A DNA stretch of 58,430 bases from Peptococcaceae bacterium BICA1-7 (GCA_000802095.1 JUEB01000002.1:1-58430); one strand, 5' to 3'. Shown: positions 9,026 through 20,164, counted from the first letter of the stretch. Translations and numbers: made by a program. The notes: generated by a model from the letters alone, not told the origin.

Positions 9026-9050
9026 GGACCAGAATACAGAATTCAGAATA
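9026..9050. repeat. Heptad array 3a
   Basis: GGACC then AGAATACAGAATTCAGAATA; inverted partner of 9168-9197. The rho terminator lies between them. Confidence 0.8.
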
Positions 9051-9108
9051 ATTTTGAAAGAATCAACTTACCGCAGATATGGGGCAACAGTTCGTCAAAT
9101 ATTATAGC

Positions 9109-9141
9109 TAAAAGCAAAACAGCCCTTGAAAGAGCTGTTAC
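9109..9141 (-). terminator. Rho-independent terminator of rho
   Basis: On the minus strand AACAGC and GCTGTT form a stem around CTCTTTCAAGG, followed by TTGCTTTT. It lies about 85 bases after the rho stop codon, inside the heptad pair. Confidence 0.65.
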
Positions 9142-9167
9142 TGAAGGCCGGCGGGGAATGCCTGGCC

Positions 9168-9197
9168 ATTCTGACTTCTGTATTCTGTATTCCGACC
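9168..9197. repeat. Heptad array 3b
   Basis: ATTCTGACTTCTGTATTCTG followed by TATTCCGACC, the inverted form of array 3a. Confidence 0.8.
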
Positions 9198-9223
9198 GGG
9201 AAGTAGTGCCTATAAGCAAGGAA

Positions 9224-10480
9224 TTACGCATTTCTGCGTAATTCCTTAAAGGACTGCATCAGATCGATATTGTCCTTGGTTCTTTTTATCCTGTCCAGCA
9301 TTAGCTCCATGGCCTCTACCGGAGACATGCCGGCCACGGCCTTACGGAAATGCCACATCCAGTCCAGCTCAAACTTGCTGAGCAGCAGCTCTTCCTTGCG
9401 GGTCCCGGACCTGAGCACGTCTATTGCCGGGAAAATCCTGCGGTCGGCCAAACGGCGGTCCAGTATCAGCTCCATATTGCCTGTCCCCTTAAATTCCTCA
9501 AAAATAACATCATCCATACGGCTTCCAGTTTCCACCAGGGCGGTGGCTAAAATGGTAAGGCTTCCACCCTCCTCAAGATTCCGGGCTGCCCCGAAAAATC
9601 TCTTGGGGCGGTGCAGGGATGCCGGATCTACACCTCCGCTCAATGTACGTCCGCTGGGTGACACCACCAGGTTGTGGGCCCTGGCCAGGCGGGTAATGCT
9701 ATCCAGCAGTATGACCACGTGAAAGCGGTGCTCCACCAGGCGCTTGGCTCTTTCCAGAACCATATCGGCCACCTTTACATGGTTTTCCGCCGGCTCATCA
9801 AAGGTGGAGCTTACCACCTCTCCCTGCACAGACCGCTCAATATCCGTTACTTCCTCGGGACGCTCATCTATGAGAAGTACTATGAGGTAAATATCAGGGT
9901 AATTTTTGGTTATGCTGTGGGCAATATTTTTGAGGAGTGTGGTTTTTCCTGCCTTGGGCGGCGCCACTATCAGTCCTCTCTGCCCCTTTCCAATGGGGGC
10001 AATAAGGTCTATCAGCCTGGGGGAGAACCTGTCGGGGTCAGTTTCCAGCCTTATCCTTTCATTTGGGTACAGAGGAGTGAAGGCGTCAAAATGGAGTCTT
10101 TCCGTAGACTGTTCCGGGCTAAGGCCGTTCACCCTCTCCACTCTAAGGAGAGCATAGTACCTCTCGTTATCCTTGGGCCCCCTTACCTGGCCTTCAACAT
10201 AATCCCCTGTACGAAGGTCAAATCTCCTTATCTGGGAGGCCGAGACATAAATGTCATCATAACTGGGCAAGTACTGAAAGGGCCTTAAAAACCCATAGCC
10301 CTCGTGAATGATATCCAGCACCCCGCTGGCCATCATTAGCCCTGTTTTTTCAGTCTGCTTTTTTGTTATTTCAAAAATAAGCTCATTTTTGCGGAGCTTG
10401 GAATATCCAGTCAGCTCCATCTCCCTGGCTATCTTATAGAGCTCCTGCATTGTCTTGTTTTCAAGATCTGTGTACGTCAA
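9224..10480 (-). CDS. rho: Transcription termination factor Rho
   Basis: Rho is the hexameric RNA-dependent ATPase that ends untranslated transcripts. The protein (418 residues) has the Rho N-terminal helical domain ([15 protein letters not shown]), the cold-shock-like RNA-binding domain ([29 protein letters not shown]) and a RecA-type ATPase with Walker [13 protein letters not shown] near 180. [16 protein letters not shown] and [20 protein letters not shown] are conserved Rho blocks. There is no large insertion and the length is normal. It begins near an ATG preceded by GAGGTTG, and a terminator lies downstream. Confidence 0.97.
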   Translation of the reverse strand: MTYTDLENKTMQELYKIAREMELTGYSKLRKNELIFEITKKQTEKTGLMMASGVLDIIHEGYGFLRPFQYLPSYDDIYVSASQIRRFDLRTGDYVEGQVRGPKDNERYYALLRVERVNGLSPEQSTERLHFDAFTPLYPNERIRLETDPDRFSPRLIDLIAPIGKGQRGLIVAPPKAGKTTLLKNIAHSITKNYPDIYLIVLLIDERPEEVTDIERSVQGEVVSSTFDEPAENHVKVADMVLERAKRLVEHRFHVVILLDSITRLARAHNLVVSPSGRTLSGGVDPASLHRPKRFFGAARNLEEGGSLTILATALVETGSRMDDVIFEEFKGTGNMELILDRRLADRRIFPAIDVLRSGTRKEELLLSKFELDWMWHFRKAVAGMSPVEAMELMLDRIKRTKDNIDLMQSFKELRRNA

Positions 10481-10553
10481 TTAGGCAACCTCGCTTTATT
10501 CCGGTGTATAGTCAAAGGTCCGGTAACTATTTGCTTTTTAATTTTAAAAGGGA

Positions 10554-11066
10554 TTAACGGGCTTTTTCAGGTTGGGGCAGCTTAATGAGGTGGGAATCAT
10601 TTTTTTTTCTGCGGTAGTAGTCCAGCAGGTACTTTACCCCAAAATATGAACCTATTCCGGCTATGCTGGAATTTACTAAAGATCCTACTAAAAATGGGTA
10701 GCTGAGGCTTTTAATCCAGGCAATCCAGGCCCCCGGCCCGGTAAAACTTATACCTTCCATAACATCTCTAACCGGAGCCCCTTCACCGAGGAGCATTTTC
10801 CCTACCAAAAAGTCAAAATAAAAAAATATCGGCACTGCCCACTTGAAAAAAATAACCGCCAGTACCGCAGAAACAGCGTTTATCCTGAACAATTTGGCCA
10901 GTATGAAAGAGACGGGAATACTGATAAATGGAAGGGGAAGAAAATCGAGAGCGATACCCAGGGCAACGCCCTGGGCAATTTTCCTGGGGGAATCCGGAAG
11001 GTCCAAAACTTGACTACAGGTATCCTTGAACTTCCGGATATACTTGGCTATAAACCTGTACAACAC
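10554..11066 (-). CDS. DUF2062 membrane protein
   Basis: Membrane protein of about 170 residues. GVALGIALDFLPLPFISIPVSFILAKLFRINAVSA, written here in part as DFLPLPFISIPVSF, is the conserved core of DUF2062, followed by three hydrophobic segments. The likely start is the GTG at 11066 (MLYRFIAKYIRK), nine bases after AAAGGA; an ATG at 11093 lacks a good ribosome site. The function is unknown; relatives are often predicted to act near envelope sugar or lipid enzymes, but nothing here shows that. It is a single gene upstream of rho with a 73-base gap. Confidence 0.78.
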   Translation of the reverse strand: MLYRFIAKYIRKFKDTCSQVLDLPDSPRKIAQGVALGIALDFLPLPFISIPVSFILAKLFRINAVSAVLAVIFFKWAVPIFFYFDFLVGKMLLGEGAPVRDVMEGISFTGPGAWIAWIKSLSYPFLVGSLVNSSIAGIGSYFGVKYLLDYYRRKKNDSHLIKLPQPEKAR

Positions 11067-11226
11067 AAGTGGAGTCCTTTCTTTAAAACACATAAATACA
11101 AAAACTTTCGGGTTTTGACGTTAAAAATAGTATATCCTGCACCGATACAGCAGTCAAGAGCCGCCCTGCGACTTTACCAGTGCAGCACTATTATTAAGTA
11201 ATTACCCTTATGTAAGTGCTTTTAAA

Positions 11227-11874
11227 CTATTGTTTTGGCATTTTTTCCCAGTCGGACAGGAATTTTTGAATGCCCATCCCGGTAAGGGGATGCTCCAGCA
11301 TCTGCATAATAACCTTGTATGGAACGGTAGCAATATCTGACCCGGCAAGGGCGGCCTGGGTCACATGCAAAGGGTGCCTGATGCTGGCGGCAATAATTTC
11401 TGTGTCAATATCATAATTGGAGTATATCTCCATTATCTCCCCGATAAGGTTCATGCCATCATACCCGATATCATCCAGCCTGCCCACAAAGGGGCTGACA
11501 TAGGTAGCACCCGCCAGAGCGGCCAGCAAAGCCTGGTTGGATGAAAAAACAAGGGTTACATTGGTCTTTATCCCCCTGCCTGAAAGCTCCTTTACGGCCT
11601 TTAGCCCCTCGGCGTTCATGGGTACCTTCACTACTATATTGGGGTGTATAGCCGCAAGTTCCCCGGCCTCGGCTATGATCCCGGGAGCCTCGGTGCTTAC
11701 TGCCTCAGCGCTTATAGGTCCATTTACAATGGCGGTAATTTCCCTGACCACCTGGATGAAGTCCCTGCCTTCCCTGGCTATCAGGGAGGGATTGGTAGTT
11801 ACCCCACTGATCACTCCCAGCTCACTGGCAGCTCTTATTTCCTCTATGTTGGCGGTATCGATGAAAATCTTAAT
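11227..11874 (-). CDS. Transaldolase, fructose-6-phosphate aldolase type, with apparent ATT start
   Basis: Class I aldolase of the small transaldolase/FSA family. The Schiff-base lysine is in NIVVKVPM near residue 83, and [17 protein letters not shown] and [11 protein letters not shown] are family blocks. The first ATG/GTG/TTG codon in frame (GTG at 11814) would remove the first strand, including the catalytic Asp6. Reading from an ATT at 11874 gives (M)[19 protein letters not shown], the standard N-terminus, with a family-length total of 215 residues. AGGAGG lies eight bases before that ATT. The ribosome site is part of a heptad-repeat head. A one-base indel after the nearby ATG at 11879 is the alternative explanation. 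Confidence 0.87.
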   Translation of the reverse strand: MKIFIDTANIEEIRAASELGVISGVTTNPSLIAREGRDFIQVVREITAIVNGPISAEAVSTEAPGIIAEAGELAAIHPNIVVKVPMNAEGLKAVKELSGRGIKTNVTLVFSSNQALLAALAGATYVSPFVGRLDDIGYDGMNLIGEIMEIYSNYDIDTEIIAASIRHPLHVTQAALAGSDIATVPYKVIMQMLEHPLTGMGIQKFLSDWEKMPKQ

Positions 11875-11889
11875 AGCATTTCCCTCCTG

Positions 11890-12060
11890 TCGGAATACAG
11901 AATACAGAAGTCAGAATCCAGAATAATTTGTGCTAACAGGACTGAACCTTCAGGTCGGGAGACAGGATACAGGAAACGAGGGTTTTACGCTATGCCCCTG
12001 ATGCTGAAAGAAATTCCCAAGCCCTTCTGAATTCTGTATTCTGAGTTCTGTATTCCGACC
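11890..12060. repeat. Heptad arrays 4a-4c between fba and the transaldolase
   Basis: Array 4a (11890-11925) starts GTCGG and has CAGAATA-type units. 4b (11953-11978) starts GGTCGG with GAGACAG units. 4c (12025-12060) is inverted (TTCTGAATTCTG...) and ends CCGACC. No coding frame lies between them, and the gap is otherwise featureless. Confidence 0.85.
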
Positions 12061-12083
12061 CAAGGTAATACCTTTATACCATG

Positions 12084-12938
12084 TCACGCTTTCCCCGAAC
12101 TTCCAAAGATCCTTATTTTTTCCCGGATAATTTCTGTGGCTGCCTCCCTGGCCGGGCCAAGCAGCTTTCTGGGATCGATCTCCTCCGGATGGTCCCCGGC
12201 CACCTTCCTTACAGCATCAACGAAAGCTTCCCTTATATTGGTGTCGATATTTACCTTGCGAACACCAAGCTTGACGGCTTCTATAATCTGATCTTCCGGA
12301 ACACCCGAGGAACCGTGCAAAACAATGGGCACATCTACAAGAGAGCGGATTTTCCTCAGCCTGTCAAAATCAAGTTTGGGCTCTCCCTTGTACCTTCCGT
12401 GAGCTGTCCCTATAGCTACAGCCAGGGACCCTACACCTGTCTTTTCAACAAAATACCTGGCCTCCTCGGGATCCGTCATCATGGCTTCCCGGTCGGAAAC
12501 TGTAATATCGTCCTCGGTGCCGCCTATTTTGCCCAGCTCGGCCTCCACTGATATGCCAAGAGGATAAGCGCATTCTATAACCTTACGGGTAATGGCGATG
12601 TTTTCTTCCAGAGGCTTTTTAGAGCCGTCTATCATCACTGAACTGAACCCGGACCTTATACACCACATTATCTGATCAAATCCGGTTCCGTGGTCAAGAT
12701 GCAAAGCAACCGGAACCTTTGCTGCAGAGGCTGCCTCCCGGGCCATGGCCACAATAAATTCAATACCCGCATACTTTATGGCTCCCTGGCTGGCCTGCAT
12801 AATTACCGGCGCTTTTTCAATCTCCGCGGCATTTACTATGGCCTGGACTATTTCCATGTTGTTGCAGTTAAAGGCGCCAACAGCGTACCCGCCTGCCTCG
12901 GCATCCTTTAAAAGATCATCCACCGGAACAAAAGACAT
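12084..12938 (-). CDS. fba: Class II fructose-bisphosphate aldolase
   Basis: Zinc-dependent aldolase interconverting fructose 1,6-bisphosphate with the two triose phosphates. The protein has 284 residues from the ATG at 12938 (MSFVPVDDLLKDAE), which fits the family; a longer frame from 12986 adds 16 unrelated residues. HLDHG near residue 82 holds a zinc-binding His and the catalytic Asp. AELGKIGGTED, TAHGRYKGEPKLDF and LHGSSGVPEDQ carry the other metal and phosphate-binding residues. It lies upstream of the transaldolase gene, as in many Firmicutes, but heptad arrays separate them. Confidence 0.95.
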   Translation of the reverse strand: MSFVPVDDLLKDAEAGGYAVGAFNCNNMEIVQAIVNAAEIEKAPVIMQASQGAIKYAGIEFIVAMAREAASAAKVPVALHLDHGTGFDQIMWCIRSGFSSVMIDGSKKPLEENIAITRKVIECAYPLGISVEAELGKIGGTEDDITVSDREAMMTDPEEARYFVEKTGVGSLAVAIGTAHGRYKGEPKLDFDRLRKIRSLVDVPIVLHGSSGVPEDQIIEAVKLGVRKVNIDTNIREAFVDAVRKVAGDHPEEIDPRKLLGPAREAATEIIREKIRIFGSSGKA

Positions 12939-13059
12939 ATTTTCCCCCGACTCTGCCCGGATTACCTTGCACAGAACCCGGACCACCGGGTAAACCCCCC
13001 TCCGAATCTATAAATTTACACAGCCCTTTAGGTTAGAGTATATCTCCCTGCCTATAGTA

Positions 13060-13749
13060 TTATGTTTGGTTATTGTGTCCGCCGCCTGACTTTTTGATTT
13101 TCCCCGTTCTTACAAGGCTATCCAGGTACTCAAAACCGTTTTTAACCAGTTCGATTTCTTCAACCTGACTGATCACCTGCAGGTCTTCCTCGGTCTCAGC
13201 ATAAATAATATTAACACTGCCGCAGTTGCCACACAAAAGCTCAAGACGGTCCGAATATATTTTAACCTCAACCTGCCTGTTACCGCACTGGCAGTACAGT
13301 GTACCCTTTTCAGCCATGTGGTGAAGGCACTGGAGCACCTCATACATTATCTTGCTGCTGCTGAAAAAATCATCCCTGCCAAACTCATTGATGAGGATCT
13401 CCAGTTCCCTGTCCCGCCCTGACGCTATTTCTCTGACTTGGTCTTCCACGCCAATATGCCCCAATTCCAGGCCGGTATCATTGCAATACAGGTCCGTAAC
13501 CCCTGGGGAGGACCATATTTCCCTCCCGGGCAGGGTAAGGAAGTGGTAGCCCTCACAGAATATACAGGCCACCTTTAAATTATAGTCCGACCGGTTTTTT
13601 GTACCAATCACGAGCTTGACCGCACCGCACGAACACTTTATGTTCAGGCTTCTGCCCGGTCCGGCTGAAAACCGCTGCAAATCCTGATACTCCAGCCTGC
13701 CGCACTGTGGACAGCGCATTGCCAACACCTTTTCCGTTTCCACGGGCAC
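13060..13749 (-). CDS. Zinc-ribbon protein of unknown function
   Basis: A 229-residue soluble protein that I cannot assign. It has several cysteine pairs: MRCPQCGRLEY (11-21), IKCSCGAVKL (37-46), CIFCEGYHF (65-73), YCQCGNRQVEV (151-161) and LLCGNCGSVN (171-180). These suggest two or three zinc ribbons around a central acidic region. The GTG start at 13749 is eight bases after GGGAGGTAA. It lies between the spo0F-like and fba genes and on the same strand, so co-transcription is possible. The end (KKSGGGHNNQT) is basic and flexible. Confidence 0.65.
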   Translation of the reverse strand: MPVETEKVLAMRCPQCGRLEYQDLQRFSAGPGRSLNIKCSCGAVKLVIGTKNRSDYNLKVACIFCEGYHFLTLPGREIWSSPGVTDLYCNDTGLELGHIGVEDQVREIASGRDRELEILINEFGRDDFFSSSKIMYEVLQCLHHMAEKGTLYCQCGNRQVEVKIYSDRLELLCGNCGSVNIIYAETEEDLQVISQVEEIELVKNGFEYLDSLVRTGKIKKSGGGHNNQT

Positions 13750-13851
13750 CGGTGTTACCTCCCTCCGTGATCATTACAACCGGGGTTGCGTGATTAAGGT
13801 ATTTCCATATCAGATCAGTTCGCCGCAGCCAGGTAAAATCCTGTTGGGGTG

Positions 13852-14259
13852 CTAACCAATTTCCTTCAACTTGCCCGGCCTGTCCCCAATTTCCATCAGC
13901 AGCCCCTTGACCATCATCTTGACCTCGTTAAGGTCAAAGGGTTTTATTATGTAATGCTTAACACCAAGCTTTTTGGCCTGATCAACCACCTCCAGGTCAC
14001 CATAAGCCGTCATCATCAGTACAGGCAAATCCTTACTTGCCTTCCTGATCTCACCCAGGGTCTCAATCCCGCTCATAACAGGCATTTTTATATCCAGAAG
14101 AACTAAGTCAGGCATTTCCTGGGACAACATTTTAAGGGCTTCCATTCCGCTTCCGGCCATTCTCACCTGGTATCCCTCATCGTTAAAGGCCTCAAAAAGA
14201 AGCCTGCGAACACCGTTTTGGTCATCCACTATAAGCAGGCCGTATTTATTTTCTTGCAT
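13852..14259 (-). CDS. spo0F: Spo0F-like single-domain response regulator
   Basis: A 135-residue receiver domain with no output domain. LLIVDDQNGVRRLL carries the acidic pocket, LVLLDIKMP the phosphorylated Asp near residue 55, MTAYG the Thr switch and YIIKPFD the conserved Lys. The DDQ-G-R motif and lack of an effector match Spo0F, the phosphorelay intermediate passing phosphate from sensor kinases to Spo0B/Spo0A. Placement near fba and the transaldolase resembles the Bacillus spo0F-fbaA-tal order, supporting the assignment. Confidence 0.85.
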   Translation of the reverse strand: MQENKYGLLIVDDQNGVRRLLFEAFNDEGYQVRMAGSGMEALKMLSQEMPDLVLLDIKMPVMSGIETLGEIRKASKDLPVLMMTAYGDLEVVDQAKKLGVKHYIIKPFDLNEVKMMVKGLLMEIGDRPGKLKEIG

Positions 14260-14357
14260 CGCAACACCTCCGCTCCTATATAAAAATTCGCCAACTGGAT
14301 AAATATCCCTTTACAATACAAATCACTTTGATTTTTTTAATCCTTCTTTTTTCCTGA

Positions 14358-15170
14358 TTAATTTACCATATTCGCCAGGGGATACACCATAGCGGCCACC
14401 ATCACTGCAAAGAATACTATGGCCAGCAAAATAGCGATGGCCGGTATGAGGGACACCAGAACTGCCGACCCCGTACTTAGCTGCTGGGTCTCCCTAATTC
14501 CTATAATCACCAGCACCAGTCCCCATATCAGCACGGCCAGCACAATCAAAAAATTAATCAGGTCGGCCATCCAGTTTCCACCCAATAAGGTGATCAGTAT
14601 CTGTACCGGAAGGAAAAGAAGGGATGGCAGCGCAGCAAGACCGGTGACCACCAGCACTCCAGCCGCCCTTCCGGACCCGCCGGCTAAATCAGCCAGCAGG
14701 TGCAGAGCTCCACTGTACACAAACCATTTAACGTAGTCATACACCAGAGCCCCGGCAATAATTACAGGAACCATTACTCTGAACACTTCCTCCATGCCCT
14801 GGTCATAAACACCCGCTATGTCCCTGTCCATCAATTCAGAAGGCAGAGTATACCATAATACCGTCACTGAAAGCACCTTCACCAGTGAAAAAATAAGCAC
14901 TGTCCAGCCAAGGGGCAAGTTATTGGAGATTCTTCTGAAAGTGTGCACCGGGTCAAAAAGAGTTCCGTATACAAGCTCAAAAAGACCCAGCTTTTCTCTG
15001 CCTGCATCTTCAGGTGACTGCAGTCCCTCAGAAGGAACTCCTTCATCGTCCGCCCGGTCAGCCCCGCCTTCCCGGTTTGCATCGCTGTTTATATCTAAAA
15101 CACTATCCTCTGGATTGAGCAAACCAGCGCCTTCTTTATCTCTTTCCGGGAAATTGCTTTCCACCGCCAA
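14358..15170 (-). CDS. Yip1-family membrane protein
   Basis: A 270-residue protein. The first 65 residues are acidic and hydrophilic (rich in Glu/Asp/Gly), followed by LFELVYGTLFDPVHTFRRIS, a motif typical of bacterial Yip1-domain proteins. Five hydrophobic helices fill residues 85-270. The molecular role is unknown. It starts 21 bases after the sppA stop codon, so the two form an operon. Confidence 0.72.
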   Translation of the reverse strand: MAVESNFPERDKEGAGLLNPEDSVLDINSDANREGGADRADDEGVPSEGLQSPEDAGREKLGLFELVYGTLFDPVHTFRRISNNLPLGWTVLIFSLVKVLSVTVLWYTLPSELMDRDIAGVYDQGMEEVFRVMVPVIIAGALVYDYVKWFVYSGALHLLADLAGGSGRAAGVLVVTGLAALPSLLFLPVQILITLLGGNWMADLINFLIVLAVLIWGLVLVIIGIRETQQLSTGSAVLVSLIPAIAILLAIVFFAVMVAAMVYPLANMVN

Positions 15171-15191
15171 GCCCCCTTCTATCTATTCAAT

Positions 15192-16175
15192 TCAATTACC
15201 CACCAGAGGGCACAACAGGAGAAGCCCGTAATAACTTTCCAGGGAATTCAGCTTAATATCCCTTGTGCCGGCGGACCCGCCGCCCATATCGTCAAAAAGA
15301 CGCCACCATTGCGTTCCGGGTTCCATATTGACGGTTCTGGGGCTTTTGCCCAGCCCGGACAGCTCCCCGGCCAGACTGATGGCATCGTAAAGGTTTCCTG
15401 TTTTATCCACCAGGCCGGCCTCCAGTGCCTGCCGCCCGGTAAGCACTCTCCCGTTGAGCCCGTGAATCTCCTCGGGGCTTATTTTGCGGCCTTTGGCCAC
15501 GGTCTCCACAAACTGGCTGTAGGTATCATCTACCATGGACTGAAATATTTCCTTTTCCTCCCCTGACATAGGCCGGTCGGGAGAGCCCATATCCTTGTAA
15601 GCACCGCTTTTTATAGTATTTGAGTGTACTCCCAGCTTATCCATAAGGCCCTGGTAATTCTGAGCCTGCATGATCACCCCAATACTCCCGGTGATTGTTC
15701 CCGGGTTGGCCACTATCTTGTCTGAGGCCGAAGCAATCCAGTAAGCCCCCGAAGCAGCCGAATCTCCCATGGAGGTAACAACTTTTACCCCGGACTCTTT
15801 CAACCTTATAATCTCATCTGTTATTTCCTGTGCGGCGGCAGGGGTCCCCCCGGGACTGTTTATCCTTAAAACCACAGCTTTTATGCCCGGGTCCCCGGAA
15901 ACGTCCCTGAGCTGCTGCATTACTGTCTGGGACCCGGCTATACTGCCGCTGAACAACCCGGCGGATGAGTAGTCCCCTATAATCATCCCATTTATTTCAA
16001 TTATACCCACCATTCCCCCCTCCCCGGAGGAGGTTCCACCGGTTCTTCCTCCTTCAGCCCCACCGGACCCTTTAATCAGCAGTATGACCACCAGGGACAG
16101 CACCGCAAGGCCAACCACAACTCCACCAATCATCTTCTTCAGGGCCAAATTTTTAACCCCCAATTCTTTTGACAT
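15192..16175 (-). CDS. sppA: Signal peptide peptidase SppA
   Basis: Membrane-bound serine peptidase that degrades cleaved signal peptides. The protein has 327 residues, with one N-terminal transmembrane segment (about 14-34) and a Gly/Ser linker. The S49 peptidase domain has INSPGGTPAAAQEI for the oxyanion region, GDSAASGAYWIASA with the nucleophilic Ser, and GAYKDMGSPDRPM with the catalytic Lys. The length fits the short Gram-positive SppA. It is the first gene of a two-gene unit with the Yip1-like protein. Confidence 0.92.
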   Translation of the reverse strand: MSKELGVKNLALKKMIGGVVVGLAVLSLVVILLIKGSGGAEGGRTGGTSSGEGGMVGIIEINGMIIGDYSSAGLFSGSIAGSQTVMQQLRDVSGDPGIKAVVLRINSPGGTPAAAQEITDEIIRLKESGVKVVTSMGDSAASGAYWIASASDKIVANPGTITGSIGVIMQAQNYQGLMDKLGVHSNTIKSGAYKDMGSPDRPMSGEEKEIFQSMVDDTYSQFVETVAKGRKISPEEIHGLNGRVLTGRQALEAGLVDKTGNLYDAISLAGELSGLGKSPRTVNMEPGTQWWRLFDDMGGGSAGTRDIKLNSLESYYGLLLLCPLVGN

Positions 16176-16302
16176 AAAAGTCTGTTATTTCCACTTTCTT
16201 AAATATGATATAAATTCTATCAATATTCCTACTTTAAGCCCCATTTGGACAGCCTGATTATAATATCGGCATATTTATAATATTCTTCTCTCTCATTTAT
16301 CC

Positions 16303-16342
16303 TATATACGAAAAAAAAACCCAACGCTTATGCTGTCAGGTT
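16303..16342 (-). terminator. Terminator of pyrG
   Basis: On the minus strand CCTGAC and GTTGGG pair with wobble around AGCATAAGC, followed by nine T residues. It lies 20 to 60 bases after the pyrG stop codon. Confidence 0.65.
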
Positions 16343-16362
16343 AATATTTTGCAATGAATTTT

Positions 16363-18021
<1,659 letters not shown>

Positions 18022-18025
18022 TCAT

Positions 18026-18055
18026 ATTCTATCTGTGGACAAAGGGGCATGTCAA
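18026..18055 (-). promoter_or_regulatory. Sigma-A-type promoter of pyrG
   Basis: On the minus strand TTGACA (18055-18050) is followed by an 18-base spacer and TAGAAT (18031-18026). Initiation near 18018 would give a leader of about 42 bases before the pyrG ATG. Confidence 0.75.
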
Positions 18056-18077
18056 CCTGGAACGACAATTTAATACT

Positions 18078-18245
18078 TTATCTGATACTCCAGCCCATTT
18101 TTAAGGCCACCACATATCCCAGGAAGATTCCCACAATTCCCGCCACCCCGGCAAGAGTAGGCGGAGCGGGAGCCGGAAGCCTGAATACTGCGAACAAAAT
18201 ACCCACCACCGACCCTGTCACCAGGGCAAGCAACACCTCTTTCAT
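18078..18245 (-). CDS. Small XapX-domain membrane protein
   Basis: A 55-residue protein with two hydrophobic helices. LALVTGSVVGILFAVFRLP followed by PAPAPPTLAGVAGIVGIFLGY matches the XapX domain, found in very short bacterial membrane proteins of unknown function. The ATG at 18245 follows GGGGGGTGTACC with normal spacing. It begins 20 bases downstream of argS and likely shares its transcript. Confidence 0.8.
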   Translation of the reverse strand: MKEVLLALVTGSVVGILFAVFRLPAPAPPTLAGVAGIVGIFLGYVVALKMGWSIR

Positions 18246-18265
18246 CGGTACACCCCCCACCGGTC

Positions 18266-19951
18266 CTACATTTTCTCAGGGGCTGACAGCCCCAGGAGCC
18301 TTAACCCGTTTCGGATTACCGTACGGGTGGCGCAGGCCAGCGCTGCCCTGGCATCGGTCAGCTCCTCCCGGTCGGAAATAACCCTGTGAGCATTGTAATA
18401 ACTGTGGAAAAGCCCGGCCACCTCGTGCAGATAGCGGGACATCCTGTGGGGAGCCATATCCCTGGCCGAGGCCGCCACCTCCTCCGGGAATTCTGCCAGC
18501 TTGCGGATAAGCATCAATTCCGACTCCTCATTAAGCAAGGAATAATCTACCCGGCCGGGGTCCGGCAACTCACGGCCCAGCTCCGCCAGCTGCCTTAATA
18601 TGCTGCAAATGCGGGCATGGGCGTACTGGATGTAAAAAACAGGGTTATCGTTAGTCCTGGATTTGGCCAGGTCCATGTCAAATTCCAGGTGGCTGTCAGG
18701 GCTGCGCATTACAAAGAAGTATCTGGCCACATCCCGGCCCACCTCTTCCAACAGCTCCTCCAGGGTGACAAACTGGCCTGTACGCTTGCTCATACGGACA
18801 ATAACACCGTTTTTATATAGCCTGACCAGCTGCATAAGAATAACCTGCAGGGCCTCCGGATCATACCCCAGGGCCTCCACCACACCCTTCATCCTGGGCA
18901 CATGGCCGTGGTGATCCGCCCCCCATATGTTTATCACCTTATGGAAGCCCCGCTCAAATTTGTTCATATGATAGGCAATGTCAGCGGCGAAGTACGTGGG
19001 CACCCCGTTGCTGCGGACCAGCACCTCGTCCTTCTCCACCCCGAAGTCGGTGGCCTTAAACCATACGGCGTCCTCCTGCTCGTAGAGGTAGCCCCTCTCC
19101 CCGAGGCGCTTTATGGCATCCCGGACCTGCCCGGACCGGTGTAAGGCTTTCTCGGAAAACCAGACATCGTATAACACCCCGAAATCCTCCAGGGTGTTTT
19201 TTATGTCGGCTATTTTTTCCTCCAGAGCGTAACTGACCATGACCTCGCGCCTCTCGCCCTCCGGGGTTTCCAGGTATGCATCTCCGAAACTTTCTATAAA
19301 GCCCCGCATGGTGTCGGTTATATCCTCTCCGTGGTAGCCCTCCTCGGGAACCTCGGCCTTTTTGCCCAGCAACTGCAGATAGCGGGCCTCCAGAGACCGC
19401 CCGAAATGCTCAATCTGGTTTCCGGCATCATTTATATAGAACTCCCTGGTCACCTCGTATCCGGCAAAATCCAGTATTGAGGCCAGACTGTCCCCAAGCG
19501 CAGCGCCTCGGGCGTTGCCCATGTGCAGCAGCCCGGTAGGGTTGGCGCTTACAAACTCCACCTGTATTTTTCTGCCGCCCCCTATATTCACCCGGCCGTA
19601 ATTTTCATTCAGGGATAGTATTTGTGGCAGTTCAGCAAAGGCCCAGTCGCTTTTAAGATAAAAATTGATAAACCCTGGCCCGGCCACCTCCACCTTCTCC
19701 ACCGGTGAATTTTTAAGGTCCAGCTCCCCGGTCAGGGCCTCGGCTATTTTCCTGGGGGCTGTCCGGGCAGGCTTGGCCAGAAGCATGGCCATATTGGTGG
19801 CGAAATCACCGTGGTCCTTTTCCCTGGGCGCCTCCACCACGAAATCAGGCGCCTCCACAACCGGCAGTATGCCTTTTTTCCCGGCTGAAACAAGAGCTTC
19901 TTTCATCAGCCCGGCAATCAGTCCCCGAGTTTTTTCAACTATTCCGCTCAT
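18266..19951 (-). CDS. argS: Arginyl-tRNA synthetase
   Basis: Class I synthetase charging tRNA-Arg. The protein has 561 residues. The N-terminal Add-1 domain (about 1-110) is followed by FVSANPTGLLHMGNARGAALGD (signature HMGN, the HIGH equivalent), catalytic blocks WGADHHGHVPRMKG, and VRMSKRTGQFVTL in the KMSKS position. The C-terminal DALR anticodon domain has YAHARICSILRQ and ends RNGLRLLGLSAPEKM. The length and motifs are normal. It is first in a unit with the XapX gene. Confidence 0.97.
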   Translation of the reverse strand: MSGIVEKTRGLIAGLMKEALVSAGKKGILPVVEAPDFVVEAPREKDHGDFATNMAMLLAKPARTAPRKIAEALTGELDLKNSPVEKVEVAGPGFINFYLKSDWAFAELPQILSLNENYGRVNIGGGRKIQVEFVSANPTGLLHMGNARGAALGDSLASILDFAGYEVTREFYINDAGNQIEHFGRSLEARYLQLLGKKAEVPEEGYHGEDITDTMRGFIESFGDAYLETPEGERREVMVSYALEEKIADIKNTLEDFGVLYDVWFSEKALHRSGQVRDAIKRLGERGYLYEQEDAVWFKATDFGVEKDEVLVRSNGVPTYFAADIAYHMNKFERGFHKVINIWGADHHGHVPRMKGVVEALGYDPEALQVILMQLVRLYKNGVIVRMSKRTGQFVTLEELLEEVGRDVARYFFVMRSPDSHLEFDMDLAKSRTNDNPVFYIQYAHARICSILRQLAELGRELPDPGRVDYSLLNEESELMLIRKLAEFPEEVAASARDMAPHRMSRYLHEVAGLFHSYYNAHRVISDREELTDARAALACATRTVIRNGLRLLGLSAPEKM

Positions 19952-20002
19952 TGCCTAAATACTTCCTCCTTAAAACCACATGCTTATACTGATATCCTTA
20001 TC

Positions 20003-20039
20003 GGTCGGAATACAGAACCCAGAATTCAGAATTCAGAAT
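20003..20039. repeat. Heptad array 5a
   Basis: GGTCGG followed by AATACAGAACCCAGAATTCAG and more CAGAATT units upstream of argS; inverted partner of 20297-20332. Confidence 0.85.
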
Positions 20040-20164
20040 GGATTGAGCATTCCTTTTATTCTCATCCTCTGATGGCGCCGCTTGTGGCATGGCCAACTAC
20101 CCTGATGAGGGATGATATGGCGATTTTGTATATTATACTCTTTTTCCTGAGTAACCAAAAGGAT

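Noticed and set aside
11227-11814. A 195-residue transaldolase starting at GTG 11814
   Set aside because: It would lose the first beta strand and catalytic Asp6, and no ribosome site lies before it.
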